From Bradyrhizobium manausense (GTDB lineage: Bacteria > Pseudomonadota > Alphaproteobacteria > Rhizobiales > Xanthobacteraceae), in assembly GCF_018131105.1 (NCBI RefSeq), contig NZ_JAFCJI010000001.1:3756001-3820000 (forward strand): a stretch of DNA of 64,000 nt. Direction: 5' to 3'. Below are positions 43,611 through 50,998 of the stretch, in pieces (positions within the stretch are counted from its first letter, which is position 1; every line of letters begins with the position of its first letter). The position numbers and the translations under genes were made by a program. Below the pieces are notes generated by a model that made no database searches, was not told the DNA's origin, and was given only the letters and a program-made list of their open reading frames with translations.

Positions 43611-43928
43611 TCAATCCCGGGAATAGCCGATCAGCGGCTTGCGCGGGCGGAACAGGATCATCAGCAGAATGCCGAGGAGGCCGAGGACGGCGAAAACCGG
43701 CTGGTCCAGCACCAGGCGGATCACCGAGGTCCAGAGCCAGGGCGCCTTGGCCTCGACCCAGGTCCGGAAGGCGGACTGGCTGGCCTGGTTGATGTCGTTC
43801 CAGAACTGGCCGAACCGGGTGAAGTGCAGGGTCTGGTCGGCCACCCAGCGGGCGCCGTCATAGACCATGAAGAAAAACCCGCCGGCCAGCAGCAGCAAGC
43901 CAATCAGTCGGAAAAAGCCGCGGATCAT
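43611..43928 (-). CDS. Small two-segment membrane protein, unknown function
   Basis: A 105-residue protein: a first membrane segment MIRGFFRLIGLLLLAGGFFFMVYD, a periplasmic or cytoplasmic loop with NDINQASQSAFRTWVEAKAPWLW, and a second segment VFAVLGLLGILLMILFRPRK. The basic C-terminus suggests it faces the cytoplasm. GGGTGGGG precedes the ATG. No motif is recognised. Such proteins are conserved near rpsT/msrA in this group by my recollection, without a function. Confidence 0.75.
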   Translation of the reverse strand: MIRGFFRLIGLLLLAGGFFFMVYDGARWVADQTLHFTRFGQFWNDINQASQSAFRTWVEAKAPWLWTSVIRLVLDQPVFAVLGLLGILLMILFRPRKPLIGYSRD

Positions 43929-44072
43929 GCCCCACCCTATATGGTCACCCGATCGGACGACCCGAAGAACGCCGTCTGCCAATAGCCGGGAGACGGCAGA
44001 AATTCAACCTCATCAGGGCGTTACGGCCCCCGCGGCGCGCCCTTTGGGCCTGCTTTTCCAGTCCCTAAAGCG

Positions 44073-44101
44073 TTGACGGTGCCAAAGACCCCCTCTATAA
44101 G
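44073..44101 (+). promoter_or_regulatory. rpsT promoter
   Basis: TTGACG, a 17-base spacer and TATAAG: a near-consensus sigma-70 promoter. It lies 215 bases upstream of the rpsT start, in line with a long leader for a ribosomal protein gene. Confidence 0.8.
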
Positions 44102-44316
44102 GGCGCCAACTGGCGGTGGGCGCAATCCTGCCGCCGCTGTTCTTTGAGCAGTTGCAGGCTCTTTTGGGGCCTCAGAGATAGCCGCAAGGCTTTTCGCTCA
44201 TGTTCCGGGAACGGCCCAGCAATCGAACACCCTAAATCCGAGCGTCGATTCCGCGGTCAAGCAGCCGGCGCTACCCGACCAAGACGCGACCGGTACCGCA
44301 TAAGGATATTGAGACC
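44102..44316 (+). other. rpsT 5' leader
   Basis: About 210 untranslated bases between the promoter and rpsT. Several GC-rich hairpins can be drawn. S20 is known to regulate its own synthesis in other bacteria, and the length would allow that, but no specific element is recognised. Confidence 0.4.
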
Positions 44317-44583
44317 ATGGCCAATACCACTTCCGCCAAGAAAGCGACGCGCAAGATCGCCCGTCGCACCGCCGTCAACAAGTCGCGCCGCACCCAGATG
44401 CGCGGTGCCGTCCGCATCGTCGAGGAAGCCATCGCGACCGGCGACCGCGCCGCCGCGCTGAAGGCGATGGCGAACGCAGAGCCCGCGCTGATGCAGGCCG
44501 CCCAGCGCAACATCGTTCACAAGAACAACGCCAGCCGCAAAGTCTCGCGCCTCACCGCGCAGATCGCCAAGCTCGCCAAGTAA
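44317..44583 (+). CDS. rpsT: 30S ribosomal protein S20
   Basis: An 88-residue, very basic protein beginning MANTTSAKKATRKIARRTAVNKSRR, followed by AVRIVEEAIATGDRAAALKAM and ending IVHKNNASRKVSRLTAQIAKLAK. This is the complete S20 three-helix bundle that binds the 5' domain of 16S rRNA. GGATATTGAG precedes the ATG. The last codons are the first unit of a 13-base tandem repeat that runs on into the 3' UTR. Confidence 0.97.
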   Translation: MANTTSAKKATRKIARRTAVNKSRRTQMRGAVRIVEEAIATGDRAAALKAMANAEPALMQAAQRNIVHKNNASRKVSRLTAQIAKLAK

Positions 44584-44633
44584 GCTCGCTAAGTAAGCTT
44601 GCCAAGCAAGTTCGCGAAGTAAGTCCGCGAAGC
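44569..44633 (+). repeat. 13-base tandem repeat across the rpsT stop
   Basis: Five consecutive units of consensus AAGCTCGCCAAGT (44569, 44582, 44595, 44608, 44621) with one to four changes each. The first unit encodes the last residues KLAK of S20, the next four are untranslated. Unit 13 is not a multiple of three. Confidence 0.8.
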
Positions 44634-44698
44634 AGGTTCTTGGCGCGAGACCGATCTCTTCATTCGATCGGTTGAAGCGAGCATCGCATTGGTCAATC

Positions 44699-44724
44699 AG
44701 CCCGGCTTTCACGCCGGGCTTTTT
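44699..44724 (+). terminator. rpsT rho-independent terminator
   Basis: Stem AGCCCGGC/GCCGGGCT with a six-base loop, followed by TTTTTG. Confidence 0.92.
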
Positions 44725-45890
44725 GTTGCCTTGTCACAATTCCGCCTGCGGTCTTCGGGCAATCAGTCTTTCGTTGGACGAGTCTCGTCGTCCCGCTATG
44801 CTGCGTCCGTAATTTTACCTGCCGGTGTTTTTGCAACAGCGGAAACTTTTCGCCGCGCTGCGAAAAATCCCTGTGGCATAGGCTTAAGTTGAATTCGACT
44901 GCGCAAGAGTTCTGCACACCGTAGTTTCCCCGGACGACGCTCCAGTGCGGGGTTACCCTGTGAAACGAGACTCAAAAAGCGGTGTCTCGCTAATCACTTA
45001 TCGACATAGCGGCGACAAGCATTTGGAAAATTCGTTCGCGCGTCGCGTGCGTGACGATTTTGTAAAAATTTTTTGGCAATGGGGGAGTCTTTGTCACACG
45101 ACGCGCGCGATTTTCGAATCTGTGCACGAATCCAAAAACTTGCTCTCAAGGCTGTGAACAACTCGCGCGCGGCGTTAACGCTGGTCAAGTTTTTTGATGC
45201 CTCAAGTGTGAATCAATTTCGTTGCGAGTCTTTCCGCATAGTGTATTCCTTAAGTCGTTCGCGGCGCCCACGATCTTGAGACCAGCGCGGTTTAGGAAAC
45301 GGGGCGAGCGTGCAAATCGGCGGCGGTGTGCACGTAGGCGACGCTTCAACAAGCGATTGTCGGATCAAAAACCCATAGCAATATGGGAACGGTAGCTCTT
45401 TGTCTTGACGTCCTCCAAGCGAGATCCTGGCGATCCCGCTCGCGTTAGGCGCGTGAGAGACATCTTGAGACTGCCCCGACACGCGCGCTGGCGAAGCCGA
45501 GCGGACGACACGAGCAGACGGGCAGGACATCCGCGACTTGAGTATAGCGCGGGAGTTCTTTTACGCAGGACCTTGCCGTGAGCGATCACGGCAGGACGGG
45601 GAGGTATCATGTCCTACGGATTCAACGCGGTATTGACACACATATCATCGTCCAACGATGCCGTTTCCAATCCGTCCTGCGATCACCCTCCGCGTGAGGG
45701 CGCGTACAGTACGCGCTGACCTCGCGACCCCTCCATCACCGACATCGCTGATCTGACCCGCGGCGTTCCCGCCGGACGGTCGAGCTATGCCCGAAGATGG
45801 ACTCGCTTGAGGTCGCGCCATGGCAGAGGTCCTGGGGGAACTCTGGGTGGCGCCCACCACGCAACCTTATCTCTCAAGAAAAGTTTTCAA
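44725..45890 (+). other. Long non-coding region upstream of dnaA
   Basis: 1.17 kb with no credible gene. It has an AT-richer patch at about 44990-45240. Near-matches to the DnaA box (TTATNCACA) are TTATCGACA at 44998, TGTGAACAA at 45153 and TGTGAATCA at 45207, each with one mismatch. A TTGACA at about 45634 could be a -35 for dnaA, but its -10 is weak. No perfect DnaA box was found. In most alphaproteobacteria the origin lies near hemE/parAB, so I regard this as a dnaA control region more than a proven oriC. Confidence 0.45.
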
Positions 45891-47306
45891 ATGATGACGA
45901 CATCGGAACAGGATCGCTGGTCACGCGTGAAGAGCCGGCTGCGCTCGAACGTTGGTGAAGACGTCTATACGAGCTGGTTTGCGCGCATGGATCTCGAAGG
46001 CGTGCAGGAAGAGAGCGTGCGTCTGTCGGTGCCGACCCGCTTCCTGAAGAGCTGGATCCAGGCCCATTATGCCGAGCGCGTGCTGTCGTGCTGGCAGGCC
46101 GAGATGCCGGAAGTGCATCGCATCGATCTCACCGTTCGCACCGCCGTGCGCCCCGTGGTGCAGCCGAAGGAAGCGCCCGCGCCGGTCGAAGCACGCCGCG
46201 TGCCCGCGCCGGAGCTGCGCTCGACCGCGACCGCGCCTGTTTCCGCCAATCATGATGCGCTCGGCGGCTCGCCGCTCGATCCGCGCCTGACCTTTGCGAG
46301 CTTCGTCATCGGCCGCTCCAACACGCTGGCGCATGCCGCCGCGCGCCAGGTCGCCGAAGGACGTCGCGGCGACCCGGTGATGTTCAACCCGCTCTACATC
46401 CATGCGGGTGTGGGCCTCGGCAAGACGCATCTGCTGCAGGCCGTGACCTGGGCCGGCAATTCCGGCAACGAGCGCAAGGTGCTCTATCTCACCGCTGAAA
46501 AATTCATGTACGGCTTCGTCGCGGCGCTGAAGACGCAGACGGCCTTGGCCTTCAAGGAAGCGCTGCGCGGCATCGACGTGCTCGTGATCGACGATCTCCA
46601 GTTCCTGCAGGGCAAGTCGACGCAGGCCGAGTTCTGCCACACGCTGAATGCGCTGATCGATGCCGGTCGCCAGGTCGTGATCGCGGCCGACCGTCCGCCG
46701 TCCGATCTCGAAAGCCTCGACGACCGCGTGCGCTCGCGACTGGCCGGCGGCCTCGTGGTCGAGATGGCCTCGCTCGGCGAGGAGCTGCGCCACGGCATTC
46801 TCAAGTCGCGCGTCGCAGCGGCCCGCGCCCATCATGCGACCTTCGAGGTGCCTGAGGAGGTGCTGCATTATCTGGCGCGCACCATCACCCATAACGGCCG
46901 CGACCTCGAAGGCGCGATCAACCGTCTTCTTGCTCACTCCAAGCTGAACAACCGGCCGGTAACGCTGGAAATGGCCGAGCACGAGGTGCGCGATCTGGTC
47001 CGGCCGCAGGAGCCGAAGCGGATCAAGATCGAGGACATCCAGCGCGTGGTGGCACGGCAGTATAATGTCAGCCGCTCCGACCTGCTCTCCTCGCGCCGGA
47101 CCGCCAACGTGGTGCGTCCGCGCCAGGTGGCGATGTACCTCGCCAAGACGCTGACCCTGCGCTCGCTCCCCGAGATCGGCCGCCGCTTCGGTGGCCGCGA
47201 CCACACCACGGTGCTGCACGCCGTGCGCAAGATCGAGGCCCTGGTCTCCAAGGACAACGCGCTGTCCGAAGAGGTCGAGTCGCTCAAGCGCCAGCTCCAG
47301 GAATAA
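45891..47306 (+). CDS. dnaA: Chromosomal replication initiator DnaA
   Basis: A 471-residue AAA+ initiator. Domain I (WSRVKSRLRSNVGEDVYTSW) is followed by a short linker domain II rich in Ala/Pro at about 90-125. Domain III has Walker A AGVGLGKTHLLQAV near residue 171 and Walker B VLVIDDLQFLQGK. Domain IV has the DNA-binding signature GRDHTTVLHAVRKIEAL. ATG at 45891 was chosen, with a second at 45894. The ribosome site (AAGAAAAG) is weak. The frame from 45807 lacks family sequence. Domain II is short for an alphaproteobacterial DnaA, but all functional motifs are intact. Confidence 0.97.
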   Translation: MMTTSEQDRWSRVKSRLRSNVGEDVYTSWFARMDLEGVQEESVRLSVPTRFLKSWIQAHYAERVLSCWQAEMPEVHRIDLTVRTAVRPVVQPKEAPAPVEARRVPAPELRSTATAPVSANHDALGGSPLDPRLTFASFVIGRSNTLAHAAARQVAEGRRGDPVMFNPLYIHAGVGLGKTHLLQAVTWAGNSGNERKVLYLTAEKFMYGFVAALKTQTALAFKEALRGIDVLVIDDLQFLQGKSTQAEFCHTLNALIDAGRQVVIAADRPPSDLESLDDRVRSRLAGGLVVEMASLGEELRHGILKSRVAAARAHHATFEVPEEVLHYLARTITHNGRDLEGAINRLLAHSKLNNRPVTLEMAEHEVRDLVRPQEPKRIKIEDIQRVVARQYNVSRSDLLSSRRTANVVRPRQVAMYLAKTLTLRSLPEIGRRFGGRDHTTVLHAVRKIEALVSKDNALSEEVESLKRQLQE

Positions 47307-47332
47307 ACGCCTCGGGCTCTCCTGCCATTCTC

Positions 47333-47365
47333 CCGCCGCCCCGGCCATGCCCGGGCGGCGGTTTT
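47333..47365 (+). terminator. dnaA rho-independent terminator
   Basis: Long GC stem CCGCCGCCC.../...GGGCGGCGG with a short loop, followed by TTTT, 26 bases past the dnaA stop. It separates dnaA from dnaN. The remaining 235 bases before dnaN hold no gene and should carry its promoter. Confidence 0.85.
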
Positions 47366-47600
47366 CGCTTAGCCGGGCGGCAACCTTCGCCTGCCCGGAC
47401 GGTGGCCTTTATTTCTGCCTGTAAATCGTGGGGAACCTGCCCCAATCCCTTGAAACCGATGGCTTTCCGCGCCACTTTACGCGGCCCCGACGGCTTTTCG
47501 ATCCTCTCCGCGATGATCCAGCTTTTGGGGGTCTTCGGTGCCGTGGCGCGCGCTCCTCCGCCCGGCTTTTTCCATCTTTGGGGATCGGGCGAGTAGTGCA

Positions 47601-48719
47601 ATGAAGGTTACGGTCGAACGCGCGCAACTCCTGAAATCGCTGGGCCATGTCCACCGCGTGGTCGAGCGCCGCAACACGATTCCGATCCTGGGCAACGTGC
47701 TGGTGCGCGCCGAGAACGCGAAATTGTCGTTGAAGGCGACCGACCTCGATCTCGAGGTGACGGAAACGCTGCCGGCGGAAACCGCCACCGCCGGCTCGAC
47801 CACCGTGCCGGCGCACATGTTCTACGACATCGTGCGCAAGCTGCCCGATGGCTCGCAGATCGTGCTGGAGGCCGACGGCGACCGCGCCGTGCTGGCGATC
47901 CGCGCCGGCCGGTCGCGCTTCACGCTGCAGACCCTGCCGGAGAATGATTTCCCTGACCTCGCCGCCGGCGATCTCTCGCATTCGTTCAATCTCGCCGCCA
48001 AGGACGTCAAGCGGCTGATCGACCGCACCCAGTTCGCGATCTCGACGGAAGAGACGCGCTATTATCTCAACGGCATCTATCTGCATGCCGCCGGCACCGC
48101 GAAAGCCGCGACCCTGCGCGGCGTCGCCACCGACGGCCACCGCCTCGCCCAGCTCGACCTGGTGCAGCCCAAGGGCGCCGAGGGCATGCCCGGCGTGATC
48201 GTGCCGCGCAAGACGGTCGGCGAGGTGCAGCGCCTGATCGAGGATACCGAAGCCGAAATGACGATCGAGCTGTCGCAGGCCAAGATCCGTTTCACCATCG
48301 GCAACGTGGTGCTGACCTCGAAGCTGATCGACGGCACCTTCCCCGATTACGGCCGCGTCATTCCGCAGGGCAACGACAAGGAGCTCGTGGTCGACAAGAA
48401 GGATTTTGAGAACGCGGTCGACCGCGTCTCCACCATCTCCAGCGAGCGCGGTCGCGCGGTGAAATTGTCGCTGTCGCCGGGCAAGCTGGTGCTGTCGGTG
48501 ACCAATCCGGATTCCGGCAGCGCCACCGAAGAGATCGAGGTCGAATACGCCTCCGACGCGCTCGATATCGGCTTCAACTCCCGCTACCTGCTCGACATCG
48601 CCGCCCAGATCGAAGGCGACGTCGCCACATTGAGGCTCGCCGACCCCGGCTCGCCAACCCTGGTGCAGGACAAGGACGACAAGAGCGCCCTCTACGTGCT
48701 GATGCCGATGCGGGTGTGA
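47601..48719 (+). CDS. dnaN: DNA polymerase III beta sliding clamp
   Basis: A 372-residue clamp subunit with three similar domains of about 120 residues. Recognisable parts are MKVTVERAQLLKSLGHVHRVVERRNTIPIL, FAISTEETRYYLNGIYLH, ATDGHRLAQ and the C-terminal YVLMPMRV that forms the partner-binding groove. It forms a ring around DNA and tethers the polymerase. The frame open from 47538 is not used because the family begins at MKVTVER. recF follows after a 108-base spacer containing a repeat. Confidence 0.97.
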   Translation: MKVTVERAQLLKSLGHVHRVVERRNTIPILGNVLVRAENAKLSLKATDLDLEVTETLPAETATAGSTTVPAHMFYDIVRKLPDGSQIVLEADGDRAVLAIRAGRSRFTLQTLPENDFPDLAAGDLSHSFNLAAKDVKRLIDRTQFAISTEETRYYLNGIYLHAAGTAKAATLRGVATDGHRLAQLDLVQPKGAEGMPGVIVPRKTVGEVQRLIEDTEAEMTIELSQAKIRFTIGNVVLTSKLIDGTFPDYGRVIPQGNDKELVVDKKDFENAVDRVSTISSERGRAVKLSLSPGKLVLSVTNPDSGSATEEIEVEYASDALDIGFNSRYLLDIAAQIEGDVATLRLADPGSPTLVQDKDDKSALYVLMPMRV

Positions 48720-48751
48720 GACCTACTTTCACGCCACACATTGACTACATG

Positions 48752-48786
48752 CGTCATGGCCGGGCTTGTCCCGGCCATCCACGTCT
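48752..48786. repeat. Intergenic palindrome (CGTCATGGCCGGGC type)
   Basis: ATGGCCGGG and CCCGGCCAT flank CTTGT. It is located between dnaN and recF, with the same left end as 56046-56131. Confidence 0.8.
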
Positions 48787-48827
48787 TGAGAGCCTGAGAA
48801 CGTGGGTGACGGCAATGACGAGCTGAC

Positions 48828-49964
48828 ATGACCCCTTCCCGCATTCATCGCCTCACGCTGACGCATTTTCGCAACTATCGGGCGGCGGGGCTCGAGACGG
48901 CGGCTGACATGGTGGCGCTGGTCGGGCCGAACGGGGCGGGCAAGACCAATTGCATCGAGGCGATCTCGTTCCTGTCGCCGGGACGCGGCCTGCGGCGCGC
49001 TACGCTGGAGGACGTCGCCGACAACCAGGGCGACGGGTCCTGGGCCGTCTCCGCGCAGGTCGAGGGCGCGCTGGGGCTTGGGACGCTCGGCACGGGCATC
49101 GACGCACCGCGCGCAGATGCTGCGGTGAGCCGCCGCTGCCGCATCGACCGCGAGCCGGTGAATTCGGCGGCCGTCTTCGGCGACCATATCCGCATGGTGT
49201 GGCTGACGCCCGCGATGGACCAGCTGTTCATGGGCGCGGGCTCGGAACGGCGACGCTTCTTCGACCGCCTGGTGCTCGCGATCGACAGCGAACATTCCAG
49301 CCGCATCAACGCGCTGGAGCGGTCGCTGCGCTCGCGCAACCGCCTGCTCGAGACGCGCAATTACGACGATCATTGGTGTGACGCGATCGAGCGCGAGACC
49401 GCCGAGCTCGCGGTCGCCGTCGCCGCGACGCGCGGCCAGACCGCAGCGCGCCTGACCGGCATGCTCAACGCGCGCGCGCAAGCCTCCGCATTCCCGTCGG
49501 CGCAGATCGCGCTCGACGGCTGGATGGAGAACGCGCTGCTCAACGAGACCGCGACGTCGATCGAGGACCGCTACCGCCAGATCCTGCGCGACAACCGCCC
49601 GCGCGACGCGATCGCCGGCCGCACCACCGACGGCCCGCATCTCACCGATCTCCAGGTGATCTATGCGCCGAAAGCCATGCCCGCGCGCGACGCCTCCACC
49701 GGCGAGCAGAAGGCGCTGCTGATCGGGCTCGTGCTGGCGCATGCGACGCTGGTCGCCGAGATGACCGGCATCGTGCCGCTGCTGCTGCTCGACGAGGTCG
49801 TCGCCCATCTCGATCCCAACAGGCGTGCCGCGTTGTTCGACGAGCTGCGCAAGCTCGGCGCGCAGGTCTGGCTGACCGGCGCGGACCCGGCTGCGTTTGC
49901 CGAGATCGGCGCAGGCGGCGAAGTGTTTGACGTCGAGAGCGGACGCGTTTCCGCCCGGCGATAA
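48828..49964 (+). CDS. recF: DNA replication and repair protein RecF
   Basis: A 378-residue SMC-like ATPase that loads RecA at gaps with RecO and RecR. The N-terminal IHRLTLTHFRNYRAAGLE and Walker A LVGPNGAGKTNCIEAI are followed by the ABC-type signature in DASTGEQKALLIGLVLAHA and Walker B PLLLLDEVVAHLD. Normal length. The start codon ATG lies 108 bases from dnaN. Downstream, the usual gyrB neighbour is separated by about 3.6 kb holding two unrelated exported proteins. Confidence 0.95.
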   Translation: MTPSRIHRLTLTHFRNYRAAGLETAADMVALVGPNGAGKTNCIEAISFLSPGRGLRRATLEDVADNQGDGSWAVSAQVEGALGLGTLGTGIDAPRADAAVSRRCRIDREPVNSAAVFGDHIRMVWLTPAMDQLFMGAGSERRRFFDRLVLAIDSEHSSRINALERSLRSRNRLLETRNYDDHWCDAIERETAELAVAVAATRGQTAARLTGMLNARAQASAFPSAQIALDGWMENALLNETATSIEDRYRQILRDNRPRDAIAGRTTDGPHLTDLQVIYAPKAMPARDASTGEQKALLIGLVLAHATLVAEMTGIVPLLLLDEVVAHLDPNRRAALFDELRKLGAQVWLTGADPAAFAEIGAGGEVFDVESGRVSARR

Positions 49965-50081
49965 CCTGATGCGTTGAACCCGGTCTATTCGGGCCGCGAC
50001 TAGGATTGTGAGGCCGCGCCGGCGGTGTCGCAGCCGTTGCAATCGCGCCATCGACACGCGCGATATCCCTGGAGAAAGACC

Positions 50082-50840
50082 ATGATGACGGTAAGGCCCG
50101 GGACGAGAGTCCCGGCACGATGGCGGCTGTTCGCGTGCGGCCTCGCTCTGCTCGCAAGCGGCATCGCTGCGGCAGGAGCGACCGGATGGATGCCGCATCT
50201 GCCGCCTCTGTTTTCGTCGGCGCTCACGCCGGATCCTGATGCCGCCCTGCCGGCGCCGACCCGGACCAGCTATCGCGAGATCGGCACCACAAAGATGCTC
50301 GGCATCGAGGCGCCGCTGCGGACCAGGCTCTCGGCTCGCATCCCTGCAAAACTCGGCGACGTGCTCGCTTTCTACCGCGCCGAACTCGGCAAGCTCGGCT
50401 GGCAGGAACAGCCCGATGGCGCTGACATCGCCAGCGATCACGTTCGGCTTGCCTACGTCACTCCGCTGGGGCCGGCCGCGTTGGAGCTCGATCGCAAGGG
50501 CAGCAGCACCTCGGTCGACCTGGTGCAGCGAAACAAGGAAGCCGCCACCATGGCGCATGTGATGCCGAAGCCGGGCCGCGCGGCACTGATGTTCACCAAT
50601 CTCGGCGACAAGGAGGCCGTGCTCACGCTCGACAATCACACCGTCACGCTTCCACCGCGCGCCGGCAAGGAACGCCCCGAAGCGCCGCTGTTCAACATGC
50701 CGCCGGGCAAATATTCATACGCGTTGAAGGTCGACGGCCGATCGGACCGCGACATGACGATCGAGCTCGTCGCCGGCGATGCCTGGGACGTCACGGTCGG
50801 TCCCGAAGGCGACCTGTGGTCGCCGCTCCAGCTCTATTGA
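50082..50840 (+). CDS. Exported protein of unknown function with one FYRxEL-GW module
   Basis: A 252-residue protein. A long basic start (MMTVRPGTRVPARWRLFACG) and hydrophobic stretch look like a signal peptide or anchor. From residue 56 (LPAPTRTSYREIG) one module follows with IPAKLGDVLAFYRAELGKLG and WQEQPDG, then a C-terminal beta-rich part MPKPGRAALMFTNLGDKEAV ... MPPGKYSYALKVDG ending PLQLY. This whole mature part closely matches the C-terminal part (from residue 529) of the next protein, so the two are paralogues. GGAGAAAG precedes the ATG. No known domain or catalytic residue is recognised. Confidence 0.82.
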   Translation: MMTVRPGTRVPARWRLFACGLALLASGIAAAGATGWMPHLPPLFSSALTPDPDAALPAPTRTSYREIGTTKMLGIEAPLRTRLSARIPAKLGDVLAFYRAELGKLGWQEQPDGADIASDHVRLAYVTPLGPAALELDRKGSSTSVDLVQRNKEAATMAHVMPKPGRAALMFTNLGDKEAVLTLDNHTVTLPPRAGKERPEAPLFNMPPGKYSYALKVDGRSDRDMTIELVAGDAWDVTVGPEGDLWSPLQLY

Positions 50841-50998
50841 GAGCCGTCGCTCCCGATCGACCTCGTGGCGCCGCAGGATACCGCTATTGAACCTGCCCGC
50901 CTCCATCGGCGACTAGTCGTCTGAGGCCGCGCCGACCATGTCGCAGCCGGCAATGGCGCGAGGGACCAGGACCCGCGCGAAATCCAGGAGTCTTGCCG

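Noticed and set aside
44569..44633. CRISPR array
   Set aside because: The 13-base units are contiguous without spacers and begin in the rpsT coding end. No cas genes are present.
44998..45215. Region upstream of dnaA as oriC
   Set aside because: There are only single-mismatch DnaA boxes, no clear DNA-unwinding repeats, and alphaproteobacterial origins usually lie near hemE/parAB. It is kept as a regulatory region only.
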